From contig NZ_LQBP01000003.1 of NCBI RefSeq assembly GCF_001507545.1, positions 62,001-126,000 on the forward strand: 64,000 nucleotides of DNA, given 5' to 3'. The notes beneath the pieces were generated by a model. It was not told the origin of the DNA, made no database searches, and saw only the letters and a program-made list of their open reading frames with translations. Below are positions 25,380 through 34,842 of the stretch, in pieces. Each line of letters starts with the position of its first letter. Position 1 is the first letter of the stretch. Made by a program: the position numbers and the translations under genes. The DNA is from Ruegeria profundi (GTDB lineage: Bacteria; Pseudomonadota; Alphaproteobacteria; Rhodobacterales; Rhodobacteraceae).

Positions 25380-26219
25380 ATGGCGATGCTGAGCTTTGAA
25401 AAGAAATACCGCGTTCGCGGGGGTACGCTGATCGGTGGTGATCTGTTCGATTTCTGGTTCGGGCCATTTTACGTCGGCTTTTTCGGGGTCACGACGGTGT
25501 TCTTCGCCGCGCTGGGTACGATCCTAATATTCTGGGGCGCGGCCATGCAGGGCACGTTCAATCCCTGGCTCATCAATATTGCCCCACCTGATCTGAGTTA
25601 TGGCTTGGGCATGGCACCTCTGATGGAGGGCGGGCTGTGGCAGATCATAACATTCTGCGCGGTCGGGGCGTTTGTCAGCTGGGCGCTACGCGAGGTTGAA
25701 ATCTGCCGAAAACTGGGAATGGGTTACCATGTGCCCTTCGCCTTTAGTGTCGCCATTTTCGCCTACGTCACCCTGGTCGTTTTCCGCCCATTGTTGATGG
25801 GAGCGTGGGGTCATGGCTTCCCCTATGGCATCTTTAGCCATCTCGACTGGGTATCCAACACCGGCTACGCATATCTGCATTTCCACTACAATCCGGCGCA
25901 TATGTTGGCCGTGACGCTGTTCTTTGCGACCACGTTCGCCCTAGCCCTTCACGGTGCGCTGATCCTGTCGGCTGCGAACCCGGAAAAGGGCGAAGAGATG
26001 AAGACGCCGGACCATGAAGATACGTTCTTTCGCGATTTCATTGGCTATTCGATCGGAACGCTGGGCATTCACCGGCTCGGCTTCCTTCTGGCCATCAATG
26101 CCGGGTTCTTCTCTGCCGTTTGTATCATCATCTCTGGCCCCGTTTGGACGCGAGGATGGCCCGAGTGGTGGAACTGGTGGCTTGAGCTGCCGATCTGGCC
26201 CAGTCAGGCGGGGATGTGA
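25380..26219 (+). CDS. pufL: Photosynthetic reaction centre L subunit
   Basis: A 279-residue five-helix subunit of the type II reaction centre. It starts [23 protein letters not shown], typical of PufL. The histidines ligating bacteriochlorophyll lie in [22 protein letters not shown], and those binding the non-heme iron in [14 protein letters not shown] and near GIHRLGF. The C-terminus [11 protein letters not shown] is standard. Length matches the family. It is separated from pufM by 3 bases. Confidence 0.98.
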   Translation: MAMLSFEKKYRVRGGTLIGGDLFDFWFGPFYVGFFGVTTVFFAALGTILIFWGAAMQGTFNPWLINIAPPDLSYGLGMAPLMEGGLWQIITFCAVGAFVSWALREVEICRKLGMGYHVPFAFSVAIFAYVTLVVFRPLLMGAWGHGFPYGIFSHLDWVSNTGYAYLHFHYNPAHMLAVTLFFATTFALALHGALILSAANPEKGEEMKTPDHEDTFFRDFIGYSIGTLGIHRLGFLLAINAGFFSAVCIIISGPVWTRGWPEWWNWWLELPIWPSQAGM

Positions 26220-26222
26220 CCC

Positions 26223-27209
26223 ATGATTGAATATCAAAACATCTTTACCCAAGTGCAGGTGCAGGGCGAGCCCGAATGGGGCATGGACGACAATCGCCAG
26301 ATGAGCCGCGAACGGATCGGCAAGCCGTTTTTCTCAAAGCTCGTCGGCTGGGTCGGGAACGCGCAGATCGGGCCGATTTATCTGGGTTGGTTCGGTATGG
26401 TCAGTGTCGCGACTGGTATTCTGTGGCTGAATATCATCGGACTGAACATGCTGGCGCAGGTCAACTGGTCGATCTCAGAGTTTCTGCGGCAGGGTTTCTG
26501 GCTGGCGCTTGAGCCGCCCAGCCCGGAATACGGTTTAACGATTCCGCCGCTGAGCGATGGTGGGTGGTACATCATCGCCAGTTTCTTTTTGCTGATTTCA
26601 GTCTGCTCATGGTGGTTACGCACATACCTGTTGGCGGCAGAACACAAGATGGGCAAGCACGTGGCCTGGGCTTTTGCCGCGGCGATCTGGTTGTTCCTGG
26701 TGCTGGGCCTGTTCCGCCCGATTTTCATGGGGTCCTGGTCAGAGGCGGTGCCCTACGGCATTTTCCCGCATCTGGATTGGACCACTGCGTTTTCGATCCG
26801 GTACGGCAATCTTTACTACAACCCGTTCCACTGTCTCTCGATCGTGTTCCTCTATGGCTCGGTCCTGCTGTTTGCGATGCATGGTGCGACCATTCTGGCG
26901 GTCACTCGCTTCGGTGGCGACCGTGAGCTTGAACAGATCGTGGATCGCGGCACGGCATCAGAACGGGCTGCTTTGTTCTGGCGCTGGACCATGGGCTTTA
27001 ACGCCACGATGGAGGGTATCCACCGCTGGGCCTGGTGGTTTGCGGTGCTGACCCCGATCACCGGCGGGATCGGTATCCTGCTGACCGGGACAGTGGTCGA
27101 CAACTGGTTCATCTGGGCCCAGGAACGCAGCTTCGCCCCCGCCTATGACGGGTCATACGGATACGAAGCCTTCGGCACTTACGAAGCCTTCATCGGTCAG
27201 GAGAACTGA
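26223..27209 (+). CDS. pufM: Photosynthetic reaction centre M subunit
   Basis: A 328-residue partner of PufL, beginning [20 protein letters not shown]. Pigment and iron ligands are in [34 protein letters not shown], and the segment [13 protein letters not shown]. It ends [23 protein letters not shown] with a tail slightly longer than in Rhodobacter. There is no pufX after it; instead pufC starts two bases after the stop (27211). So the RC-LH1 complex here probably has a cytochrome subunit and lacks PufX. Confidence 0.98.
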   Translation: MIEYQNIFTQVQVQGEPEWGMDDNRQMSRERIGKPFFSKLVGWVGNAQIGPIYLGWFGMVSVATGILWLNIIGLNMLAQVNWSISEFLRQGFWLALEPPSPEYGLTIPPLSDGGWYIIASFFLLISVCSWWLRTYLLAAEHKMGKHVAWAFAAAIWLFLVLGLFRPIFMGSWSEAVPYGIFPHLDWTTAFSIRYGNLYYNPFHCLSIVFLYGSVLLFAMHGATILAVTRFGGDRELEQIVDRGTASERAALFWRWTMGFNATMEGIHRWAWWFAVLTPITGGIGILLTGTVVDNWFIWAQERSFAPAYDGSYGYEAFGTYEAFIGQEN

Positions 27210-27210
27210 G

Positions 27211-28326
27211 ATGCTTCCCAAGTGGTTCGATGACTGGAACAGAGACAATCCGACAAACATCTACGGCCCGGCAATCCTGGTCGGTGCGCTGGGCGGCGCG
27301 ATCTTTATCGCGGCCATGCTGGTGGCTTTCGGGCAACCCTTCGCCACGAAAAGCATTCAGACCGGGCCGCGGGGAACGGGAATGTCGGTCACCGAGTTCG
27401 TTAATGAAATCGAGCGTCCCGACCCGACGATCGAGGATTACCTGACCGAAGAGCCATATATCCCTCAGCCCGGCGATGCTCTGGCCAAGGATATCTATGA
27501 AAATGTTCAGGTGCTTGGTGATCTGACAGAAGACAATTTTAACCGATTTATGAATGCCATGACCTTCTGGGTGGCCCCCGAACAGGGCTGCGCCTATTGC
27601 CATGGCGAGGGCGATCTTGAGACTTATGGAGAGGACAACCTTTACACTAAGGTCGTGTCCCGTCGCATGATCGAGATGACGCAGAACATCAATGAAAACT
27701 GGGATGGCCATGTCAACGCAAACAAAGAGGTCGGTGTAAACTGCTATACCTGCCATCGCGGGCAAAACGTCCCCAGCGATATCTGGTTCAGCATCACGCC
27801 GGTCGTCGATGCCATGACGGGTTGGGGCGCAGTTCAGAACCGCGTCACAGAGCAAAGCCAATTTACCTCTCTGCCGTCGGATGCGTTGGAAACCTATTTG
27901 TTGAACTACGGCGTAATCGGCGTGCATGATCTGGAATCCCGCGTTGAAGGCTCACCTGCGGATGAGGGTTTTCCAACGATTCAGGATACCGAGCGCACGT
28001 ATTCACTGATGAACTATGTGAGTAACTCATTGGGTGTGAATTGCCTGTTGTGCCACAACAGCCGGGCATTCTACGACGCGGAACAGGTGACGCCGCAATG
28101 GGCGACCGCAAGCCTTGGTATCGCGATGGTGCTGGAGTTGAACAACGATTACCTCGTTCCATTGGCAGATGTTTATCCGGAAGAACGCCTGGGCCCGATC
28201 CATCAGGATGCGCCCAAGGCCGCCTGCCGGACGTGCCACAAAGGCTATCAACAGCCGTTGCAAGGTTTGAACATGATCGCGGACTGGCCAGAGCTGACCA
28301 CGTCCGAGGCGCCTGTATACGAATAG
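27211..28326 (+). CDS. pufC: Reaction centre tetraheme cytochrome subunit
   Basis: A 371-residue cytochrome c that donates electrons to the photo-oxidised special pair from the periplasmic side. Four c-type heme motifs are present: CAYCH, CYTCH, CLLCH and CRTCH, with methionines in the helices before them (for example SRRMIEMTQ). The N-terminal hydrophobic segment (ILVGALGGAIFIAAMLVAF) has no obvious lipobox Cys, so it probably stays as a membrane anchor. The ATG at 27211 follows the pufM stop directly; an earlier in-frame start at 27145 lies within pufM. Last gene of the puf operon. Confidence 0.97.
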   Translation: MLPKWFDDWNRDNPTNIYGPAILVGALGGAIFIAAMLVAFGQPFATKSIQTGPRGTGMSVTEFVNEIERPDPTIEDYLTEEPYIPQPGDALAKDIYENVQVLGDLTEDNFNRFMNAMTFWVAPEQGCAYCHGEGDLETYGEDNLYTKVVSRRMIEMTQNINENWDGHVNANKEVGVNCYTCHRGQNVPSDIWFSITPVVDAMTGWGAVQNRVTEQSQFTSLPSDALETYLLNYGVIGVHDLESRVEGSPADEGFPTIQDTERTYSLMNYVSNSLGVNCLLCHNSRAFYDAEQVTPQWATASLGIAMVLELNNDYLVPLADVYPEERLGPIHQDAPKAACRTCHKGYQQPLQGLNMIADWPELTTSEAPVYE

Positions 28327-28367
28327 GGCCAGCCGTCTCCCCATGACCGGCAGGCTCTGACGCAGCA

Positions 28368-28392
28368 CGGACCCCGTGGCTTCCGCGGTCCG
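28368..28392 (+). other. Hairpin downstream of pufC
   Basis: CGGACC at 28368-28373 pairs with GGTCCG at 28387-28392 across a GC-rich loop that can extend the stem with one mismatch. A second stem-loop, GTTCTGT-GGCG-ACAGAAC, follows at 28421-28438. Neither has a following T-run. They lie in the 185 bases between pufC and dxs and may protect or end the puf message; this is inference. Confidence 0.45.
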
Positions 28393-28511
28393 CGCAGGGA
28401 ACACAAGCTGTTCCAAACCTGTTCTGTGGCGACAGAACGACCGGCTGGTGATCCGCGCGGGCGTGCGTTCAATCCCAAGCGGATCACCGGTCAATGCACC
28501 GGAGAGGATCA

Positions 28512-30434
28512 ATGGCATCTACTCAGACACCCCTGTTGGACCGCGTTGCCGGTCCGTCTGATCTGCGCATCTTAAGCGATGCGGAACTGGCCCTGATTGC
28601 AGATGAACTGCGCAATGAGGTGATCGACATTGTATCGGAAACAGGTGGGCATCTGGGGTCGTCACTGGGCGTGGTCGAGCTGACCGTAGCCCTGCACGCG
28701 GTTTTCAATACGCCGATGGACAAGCTGATCTGGGATGTGGGGCACCAGTGTTATCCGCACAAGGTGCTGACGGGGCGGCGCGACCGGATGCGGACGTTGC
28801 GGCAGAAGGGCGGTCTTAGCGGATTCACCAAGCGGTCCGAGTCCGCCTTTGATCCGTTTGGCGCGGCGCATAGTTCAACTTCGATCAGCGCAGCGTTGGG
28901 ATTTGCCGTCGGCCGCGACCTGGGAATGCCGACCGGGGATGCGATCGCGGTGATCGGTGATGGCTCAATCAGCGCAGGCATGGCCTACGAGGCGCTGAAC
29001 AATGCGGGCGACGAAGGTCGTCGTCTGTTTGTCATCCTGAATGATAACGAGATGAGCATTGCCCCTCCCGTTGGTGCGATGTCGACCTATCTGTCGCGGC
29101 TCTGCGCGCCGGATCCGCTGGCACGGATGCACTCCCTGACCGAAGGGTTCGAGGCCGCAATGCCGCCGCCTGTTCGTGCCGGTATGCGCCGCGCCCGGCA
29201 GTTGGTATCGGGCCTGCCCGGAACGGGCACGCTGTTCGAAGAATTGGGGTTTGACTACATCGGTCCGATCGATGGCCACGATCTGGGTCAGCTCTTGCCG
29301 GTGCTGCGCGCGGCGCGGGCCCGCGCGACGGGACCGGTGCTGATCCACTGCGTGACCGTAAAAGGCAAAGGCTACGAGCCAGCGGAAAAAAGTGCCGACA
29401 AGTATCACGGTGTGTCCAAGTTCGATGTCTCGACCGGCGCGATGAACAAGGCCAAGTCCAACGCACCCAGCTATACCTCGGTCTTTGGTGAGACACTGAC
29501 AGACGAAGCCAGCCGCGATCCGTCCATCGTTGCAGTAACAGCCGCGATGCCGGCCGGAACCGGCGTTAAAACCATGGCAGACCGGTTTCCCGGTCGGGTG
29601 TTCGACGTTGGCATAGCCGAGCAACATGCGGTGACATTTGCGGCCGGAATGGCGGCGAGCGGCTTAAAACCCGTCTGCGCCATTTACTCGACATTCCTGC
29701 AACGCGGGTATGATCAGGTCGTGCATGATGTGGCCTTACAAGGCCTGCCAGTAAGATTCGCCATTGACCGTGCCGGTCTGGTTGGCGCGGACGGCGCGAC
29801 CCACGCAGGCGCGTTTGATCTGGCTTATCTGTGCAGCCTGCCCGGGTTTGTCGTCATGGCCCCTTCTGATGAGGCTGAGCTGCGTCACATGGTTACCACT
29901 TCGCTCGCCCATGACGCAGGCCCTTCAGCCGTGCGCTTTCCCCGTGGTGCCGGGGTAGGGGCAGAGCTGCCCGAACGTGGAGACATATTGCCCATTGGCA
30001 AAGGGCGGATCATTCGCGAAGGCGAAGAGGTTGCGATCCTCTCCCTTGGGGCGCATTTGAGTGAATGTGTGGTTGCAGCCGATCTTTTGGCCGAACAAGG
30101 TTTTAACCCCACGATTGCCGATGCCAGATTTGCCAAACCGATTGATACTGAACTGCTTGCAGACCTGGCAGCCACTCACAGCGCCATAGTTACTGTTGAG
30201 CAAGGCGCGCAAGGGGGGTTTGGGGCCCACGTTCTGTCACATCTAGCGAACTCCGGCGCGCTGGATCGTGGTTTGAGAATACGCACGATGACCTTGCCCG
30301 ATCGGTTTATCGAGCAGGCCGCGCCAAATGAAATGTACGAAGATGCCGGAATGACGGCCCAAGATATCAAAGAGGTCGTTCGCGCGCTTTACGCACGCGA
30401 GACCAAAATCTTGTCATTTCCGGCTGTGGGTTAG
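28512..30434 (+). CDS. dxs: 1-deoxy-D-xylulose-5-phosphate synthase
   Basis: A 640-residue thiamine-diphosphate enzyme making DXP from pyruvate and glyceraldehyde 3-phosphate, the entry to the MEP isoprenoid pathway. Seen: [17 protein letters not shown], the ThDP-binding motif [18 protein letters not shown], transketolase-type [12 protein letters not shown] and [15 protein letters not shown]. The ATG at 28512 has GGAGAGG upstream; an in-frame start at 28494 is weaker. Placed after pufC on the same strand, as in Rhodobacter, so isoprenoid supply can follow pigment demand. Its stop overlaps the stop of the cytochrome gene (TTAG shared, opposite strands). Confidence 0.95.
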   Translation: MASTQTPLLDRVAGPSDLRILSDAELALIADELRNEVIDIVSETGGHLGSSLGVVELTVALHAVFNTPMDKLIWDVGHQCYPHKVLTGRRDRMRTLRQKGGLSGFTKRSESAFDPFGAAHSSTSISAALGFAVGRDLGMPTGDAIAVIGDGSISAGMAYEALNNAGDEGRRLFVILNDNEMSIAPPVGAMSTYLSRLCAPDPLARMHSLTEGFEAAMPPPVRAGMRRARQLVSGLPGTGTLFEELGFDYIGPIDGHDLGQLLPVLRAARARATGPVLIHCVTVKGKGYEPAEKSADKYHGVSKFDVSTGAMNKAKSNAPSYTSVFGETLTDEASRDPSIVAVTAAMPAGTGVKTMADRFPGRVFDVGIAEQHAVTFAAGMAASGLKPVCAIYSTFLQRGYDQVVHDVALQGLPVRFAIDRAGLVGADGATHAGAFDLAYLCSLPGFVVMAPSDEAELRHMVTTSLAHDAGPSAVRFPRGAGVGAELPERGDILPIGKGRIIREGEEVAILSLGAHLSECVVAADLLAEQGFNPTIADARFAKPIDTELLADLAATHSAIVTVEQGAQGGFGAHVLSHLANSGALDRGLRIRTMTLPDRFIEQAAPNEMYEDAGMTAQDIKEVVRALYARETKILSFPAVG

Positions 30435-30856
30435 CTCTGAGGTCCAACCGAGGCCAGATACGCCCAGATATTTGCGACTTCGTCTTCTTTCCGAAGCTTG
30501 AAGGTCATTTTCCCGCGCGCGCTTGTGTCGTCGAGGTATTCTTTCAAAAACTTTGATGGATCCGCAACATAGGTCGCAAAGTCGGCCTCTTCCCAGACCA
30601 ACCCGGCTTCACCCGCAGAAACCATTGCATCTGAGTAGTTGAACCCTTCGTAGGTGCCGGCTGTCCGGCCTACCACCCCGTACAGATTGGGTCCTGTCTT
30701 ACCGCCTTTTACGATTTCTTCACCGGCGTCATCGACAATGACGTGGCAGGCTTTGCATTTATTGAAGTTCTTTGCGCCTTCTTCCGCATCGCCTTCGGCA
30801 AATGCGGGGACGGCCACAAAGGCAAAGGCGACCGCTGCTGATAGAATACATTTCAT
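30431..30856 (-). CDS. Soluble periplasmic cytochrome c (c2-type)
   Basis: A 141-residue class I cytochrome c with a cleavable signal peptide ([20 protein letters not shown]), one heme motif CKACH near the mature N-terminus, [14 protein letters not shown] in the middle and the probable axial methionine in GKMTFKL. It resembles cytochrome c2/c551-type carriers that shuttle electrons from the cytochrome bc1 complex to the reaction centre or PufC. Placing the ribosome-binding GGAGG against the two nearby ATGs favours the second, at 30856. It lies after hemA, 67 bases downstream on the same strand. Calling it cycA would need a comparison I cannot run. Confidence 0.9.
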   Translation of the reverse strand: MKCILSAAVAFAFVAVPAFAEGDAEEGAKNFNKCKACHVIVDDAGEEIVKGGKTGPNLYGVVGRTAGTYEGFNYSDAMVSAGEAGLVWEEADFATYVADPSKFLKEYLDDTSARGKMTFKLRKEDEVANIWAYLASVGPQS

Positions 30857-30923
30857 ATGCATACCTCCTGAGAAATCTAAATTTAGCGCGCGTGCTCCAA
30901 TGTCAAATCGTCACACAGTATAT

Positions 30924-32138
30924 TCAAGCGACCGCGTGGGCCAAGGCACACTGCTTCCACAATATCATCAGCGCCTCGACCAATCGATCGATATCTGCAT
31001 CGCTGTGCAGGGGTGACGGCGTAAAGCGCAGCCGCTCGGTACCCTTGGGAACAGTTGGATAGTTGATTGGCTGAACGTAGATACCGTAGTCGCGCATTAG
31101 AATGTCTGACAGCATCCGGCATTTGACCGGGTCTTTGATCATCACCGGAATGATATGGCTGGGGTTGTCCATGTGCGGGATGCCATAAGCATCAAGTTTG
31201 TCCCGCAAACGCTGCACCTGCCGCCTTTGCGCCTTGCGCTCAGCATTGCTGGTTTTGAGGTGCTGAATACTTGCCGTAGCCGCCGCCGCGACGGCTGGGG
31301 GCAGCGCAGTCGTGAAGATAAATCCGCTGGAGAAGCTGCGCAGGAAGTCGCACAGGGCGGCAGACCCCGTGACATATCCGCCAATGCAGCCATAGGCTTT
31401 GCCCAGTGTACCCTCAATCAGGGTAATGCGATCTGCCAGGCCTTCCTGTTCACTAATGCCGCCGCCACGCGGCCCGTAGAGGCCAACGGCATGCACCTCG
31501 TCCAAATAGGTCAGGGCACCGTGTTTTTCGGCCACTTCGACGATTTCTTTCATTGGACAGATATCGCCGTCCATCGAGTAAACCGACTCGAAGGCCACGA
31601 TCTTGGTGCTGTTGACAGGGAGGGCCGCCAGCTTGCGATCAAGGTCTTCGGGGTCGTTGTGTTTCCAGATGATCTTCTTGGCCCGCGAATGGCGGATGCC
31701 TTCGATCATTGAGGCGTGATTCAGCTCATCGCTCAGAATAACCGCATCGGGTAAACGGCTGCCGAGGGTCGACAGGGACGCCCAGTTGGACACATAGCCC
31801 GAGGTAAAGACCAAAGCGGCCTCTTTGCCATGCAGATCGGCCAGTTCTTCCTCAAGCCGCACGTGATGGTGGTTCGTGCCCGAGATATTGCGGGTGCCGC
31901 CGGCGCCCACGCCGCAGGAGTCGATGACCTCTTTCATCACTTGCCGGACTTTCGGGTTCTGACCCATGCCAAGATAGTCGTTTGAACACCAAACCGTTAC
32001 CTTGTCAGGGCTGTCTTCAATATGGGATTTCGCGGTCGGGAACGCACCGCATAGCCGTTCAAGCTCGGCAAATATCCTGTAATTGCCTTCCTCCTTCAGC
32101 TTATCAAGCTGTGCGTTGAACATCTTATCAAATTCCAT
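30924..32138 (-). CDS. hemA: 5-aminolevulinate synthase
   Basis: A 404-residue PLP enzyme condensing glycine and succinyl-CoA, the first step of tetrapyrrole synthesis in alphaproteobacteria. The PLP-binding lysine is in [35 protein letters not shown] and [14 protein letters not shown] are intact. The N-terminal [18 protein letters not shown] is typical. It overlaps the end of puhE by 11 bases, with its ribosome-binding site GGGAGGG inside puhE, so it is the last gene of the bchF-puhE superoperon. Whether a second ALAS (hemT) exists elsewhere cannot be seen. Confidence 0.97.
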   Translation of the reverse strand: MEFDKMFNAQLDKLKEEGNYRIFAELERLCGAFPTAKSHIEDSPDKVTVWCSNDYLGMGQNPKVRQVMKEVIDSCGVGAGGTRNISGTNHHHVRLEEELADLHGKEAALVFTSGYVSNWASLSTLGSRLPDAVILSDELNHASMIEGIRHSRAKKIIWKHNDPEDLDRKLAALPVNSTKIVAFESVYSMDGDICPMKEIVEVAEKHGALTYLDEVHAVGLYGPRGGGISEQEGLADRITLIEGTLGKAYGCIGGYVTGSAALCDFLRSFSSGFIFTTALPPAVAAAATASIQHLKTSNAERKAQRRQVQRLRDKLDAYGIPHMDNPSHIIPVMIKDPVKCRMLSDILMRDYGIYVQPINYPTVPKGTERLRFTPSPLHSDADIDRLVEALMILWKQCALAHAVA

Positions 32139-32931
32139 GACGTCCCTCCCTTTCGGTATTCATGGCCAGTGGCTTCGGGTCCGGCAGCATCCAACGCCAG
32201 AGTTTGGCGTCGGGCAGCGGCAGAACCAGCAACCAGTGTTCCAACAGGGCCAGCGCTGTGAGGCTGGCCAACAATATTTTTGCGGTCTTCTGCGGATCGG
32301 TCGCCGCATGTCCGGCCTGCGCCATGAACAGCGCGACGGCAATTGACAAGAGCGACACGGATATCGGGAAAAACCAATTCATCCGGGCAATGCGAAAATG
32401 GCTGGGCAGGTGCGACAGGTGGTCGGGCAGAAATTCCGTATTGAACTTCGGCACACCGAAAAACAGGTTCAGCTTGGCCGATATGCGGGCCGCGAAGAGG
32501 ATGCCGAAACACCAAGCGCCAGCGGTGTTGGGCTGGTTCCAACTGATTGCGGCAAGCGCGATGGTGATCAGAACCAGCAGCATCTCGTGATAGGCGATCG
32601 TCCCCCAGGCGCGGATGAACCTTTCCCAGAACGGCGCATCGGTCGGGCAGGGGTAAGCGTTGGGGCCGGTAATCATGCCACACAGAAAAGCCAATTCGAT
32701 CCAGCCCCAAATCAACAGGGCGCTGATGAAGCCCAAATAGACCGCGATCGTGTCGCCATTGGCCAGAGATACCCAAAATCCAGCCAACCCGGCGAACAGA
32801 GCAGGTAATGACCATAGCGCGGCGCGGCTGCGTCCGCCCGCACTGCGGCGAACCACCCACAGGATCGCCCCGGTGGAAAACCACCAGAGGAAAAGCGCAG
32901 CAGGCGCGGCGATCCAGGGTGCGAGGGTCAT
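32128..32931 (-). CDS. puhE: PuhE, photosynthetic complex assembly protein
   Basis: A 267-residue, very hydrophobic protein with about seven predicted membrane helices. Conserved features of PuhE include [44 protein letters not shown] and [20 protein letters not shown], plus a C-terminal [15 protein letters not shown]. In Rhodobacter it affects reaction-centre assembly and pigment supply. I choose the ATG at 32931, which shares a base with the acsF stop (TGATG); a TTG at 32940 is in frame. A 369-codon open frame across this region is a shadow. Confidence 0.92.
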   Translation of the reverse strand: MTLAPWIAAPAALFLWWFSTGAILWVVRRSAGGRSRAALWSLPALFAGLAGFWVSLANGDTIAVYLGFISALLIWGWIELAFLCGMITGPNAYPCPTDAPFWERFIRAWGTIAYHEMLLVLITIALAAISWNQPNTAGAWCFGILFAARISAKLNLFFGVPKFNTEFLPDHLSHLPSHFRIARMNWFFPISVSLLSIAVALFMAQAGHAATDPQKTAKILLASLTALALLEHWLLVLPLPDAKLWRWMLPDPKPLAMNTEREGRHGI

Positions 32932-34058
32932 CAGTAGCAAGGCTCCAATCTTGTCTGGGCCGGAACCTCATGTTTTTTGGCTGGGATGAAGTACAACGCG
33001 GCAAAAGCACGGGCAGCTCTGACAGAGCCCCAAACCTGCGCGGCTTTGCCTGCAATACCGCCGCGCTCCTTGGCTTCGGCGATATCCACATTGGCCCGGT
33101 GCAGCGCGCGGCAGTTCTTGAGCCAGCGTGGATCGTCAATGTCCAGCGTGATCGGGAAAATCTGCTTGCTGAGTTCGCTTGTCTTTTCAAACACCGCATG
33201 CGCATACCAGTCGGGATCGACGCCCAAGGCCTTGTGGAAGGCTGGCCGCTGATGGTCGCGCACGAACATGGTAGCGTAGACAGCGGTCAGGAAGAATTTG
33301 ATCCACAGCACGTTCACGCCCGAGGTTAACTTGGGGTCGGTTTTCATCAGCAGGGCAAAGGCCTCGCCATGGCTGAACTCATCATTGCACCACTCTTCGA
33401 ACCACTTGAAGATCGGATGGAACCGATGCTCGGGATTGGCCTGAAGATGCCGGAAGATGGTGATGTATCGGGCGTAGCCGATCTTTTCCGACAGGTAAGT
33501 TGCGTAATAGATGAATTTAGGCCGGAAATAGGTGTATTTCTTTTTCTGCGTCAGGAAGCCCAGATTGACCCGCAACCCGGCCTCGCGCAGTGCGTCGTTG
33601 ATGAAACCCGCATGGCGCGCCTCATCCCGAGCCATGAGCTGGAACAGTTGGGTGATGTCCTTGTTATTTCCGCGCCGCTTCATCTCTTTGTACAGCACAC
33701 AGCCCGAGAATTCGGCGGTACAGGACGAGATCAGGAAATCGATAAACTCTTTCTTCAGTTGCGGCTCCATACCGTCCCAGTCGATCTGGTCCCAGTCTTC
33801 GTTCTTTTTGAAGTGCCCCTTGTTCGGGTCTGAAACCATCTGCGCAATCAACTTGTCCCAGTCTTCGCGAACAGAAGACACATCAATCGCGTCCAGTTCA
33901 TCGAAATCGGTGGTGTAAAAGCGCGGCGTTAGCAGAGTGTTCTGCATCGCCGTTTCGGTCGCCATTTCGTTGTTATAGATGGCGTCCTGTTCGGCGGCGA
34001 TAGCCAGACCTTCTTCGACCGAGGTCGCGTCAGCGGTGTGCTTGGCTTGAATGTTCAT
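32931..34058 (-). CDS. acsF: Aerobic Mg-protoporphyrin IX monomethyl ester cyclase
   Basis: A 375-residue diiron oxygenase that forms ring E (protochlorophyllide) using O2. Iron-binding motifs are visible: CTAEFSGCVLYKE, ARDEARHAGF and EEWCNDEFSHGEAF. Length and motif order match AcsF of Rubrivivax and roseobacters. The anaerobic radical-SAM cyclase gene bchE is not in the window, so bacteriochlorophyll synthesis here should need oxygen. Translation is coupled: it overlaps the 98-codon gene before it by 4 bases, and its stop overlaps the puhE start. Confidence 0.96.
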   Translation of the reverse strand: MNIQAKHTADATSVEEGLAIAAEQDAIYNNEMATETAMQNTLLTPRFYTTDFDELDAIDVSSVREDWDKLIAQMVSDPNKGHFKKNEDWDQIDWDGMEPQLKKEFIDFLISSCTAEFSGCVLYKEMKRRGNNKDITQLFQLMARDEARHAGFINDALREAGLRVNLGFLTQKKKYTYFRPKFIYYATYLSEKIGYARYITIFRHLQANPEHRFHPIFKWFEEWCNDEFSHGEAFALLMKTDPKLTSGVNVLWIKFFLTAVYATMFVRDHQRPAFHKALGVDPDWYAHAVFEKTSELSKQIFPITLDIDDPRWLKNCRALHRANVDIAEAKERGGIAGKAAQVWGSVRAARAFAALYFIPAKKHEVPAQTRLEPCY

Positions 34059-34351
34059 AGCGACACCTCCTCAGAGAACGAGAATTCGCACAGCTCCATC
34101 ACCTCGAAATCGCCGGTCAGGCGGGTCCAGAGGCGTTCCAACAGACTGGCGCGGATGATCGTGGCCTCGCGCTGTTCGATGACGATTTCACCGAAAGGAG
34201 CCATGATTTCAGGGCCTTTCACCTTTACCTCGTCGCCGGGATAGATCACGGCACCGTTGTCGAACCTGACATGGGCGTGCAGGCTCTCGAATTTGTGGCT
34301 CACCTCGACTGTGCAGGGCGCGCGTTCAAAGTCTTTCGTCAAAAGTCCCAT
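34055..34351 (-). CDS. Conserved 98-residue protein of the puh-acsF region
   Basis: A small acidic protein starting MGLLTKDFERAPCTVEVSHKFESLHAHV with GDEVKVKGPEIMAPFGE in the middle, and a helical C-terminus ending ELCEFSFSEE. The short beta-strand pattern suggests a small barrel (SH3- or OB-like), but I know no tested function. The ATG at 34351 follows AAAGGAAGCC; an open frame back to 34471 would overlap puhC and is rejected. It sits between puhC and acsF, overlapping acsF by 4 bases. A similar short gene occurs at this place in related clusters, so it may serve AcsF or complex assembly. Confidence 0.75.
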   Translation of the reverse strand: MGLLTKDFERAPCTVEVSHKFESLHAHVRFDNGAVIYPGDEVKVKGPEIMAPFGEIVIEQREATIIRASLLERLWTRLTGDFEVMELCEFSFSEEVSL

Positions 34352-34364
34352 GTTTGGCTTCCTT

Positions 34365-34832
34365 TCAAGGTTTATCCAGAAGTCTGGCGAAACGTCTGGC
34401 GTTGTCGGCACCAAACCCCATGAGGTCGGCGCTCCATCCCGTTGAGGGATCGGTGATATCGAGACGGCCATTGGCGCGGCGCGTCACGATGACGGGGGTG
34501 TTCGCAGGCTGGTCTGCCTGCATTCGCGTGCGATCAATCACCCGGGCGACCCCAGCGACAAAGCCGCCTTCGGTGGCGCTGAGCCGGGCAATCACCGCAC
34601 CTTCGGGGGACAGGACGGTGACCGCCCCGCTGACGCCATCGCTGACCAAAATCATCTCACGTTCATGTGTGATTTCTGCGGCGGGTGGCGAGGCCGACAG
34701 CGGCACATCTGTGAGGCGTGCATAGGCGACGATGGCGAGGACGGCGCAAACCAACAGTCCCATTGCCCGCAGCAGGACGCGCGGGATCAACTCTCGGTCC
34801 TGGTTCTGGGTCTGGTGCAGGGTGTCGGTCAT
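34365..34832 (-). CDS. puhC: PuhC, photosynthetic complex assembly protein
   Basis: A 155-residue protein with one N-terminal membrane helix (LLRAMGLLVCAVLAIVAYARL, about residues 22-42) and a periplasmic beta-rich domain: REMILVSDGVSGAVTVLSPEGAVIARL, then EGGFVAGVARVIDRTR. Place after puhB and length identify PuhC, needed in Rhodobacter for proper RC-LH1 assembly. AGGAGG precedes the ATG. It is 13 bases before the 98-residue gene. Confidence 0.92.
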   Translation of the reverse strand: MTDTLHQTQNQDRELIPRVLLRAMGLLVCAVLAIVAYARLTDVPLSASPPAAEITHEREMILVSDGVSGAVTVLSPEGAVIARLSATEGGFVAGVARVIDRTRMQADQPANTPVIVTRRANGRLDITDPSTGWSADLMGFGADNARRFARLLDKP

Positions 34833-34842
34833 TTTGTGCCTC

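Noticed and set aside
28421..28438. The GTTCTGT-GGCG-ACAGAAC hairpin as a rho-independent terminator of puf.
   Set aside because: No T-run follows the stem; kept only as a possible stabiliser or leader structure before dxs.
30860..30923. A PpsR palindrome between hemA and the cytochrome gene (TGTCAAATCGTCACACA).
   Set aside because: The spacing between TGT and ACA is 11, not 12 bases, and the rest of the sequence does not fit the operator.
32096..33205. A 369-codon open frame on the minus strand across puhE and acsF.
   Set aside because: It overlaps two well-recognised genes in a different frame, is rich in Arg/Ser/Pro and resembles no family; a high-GC shadow.
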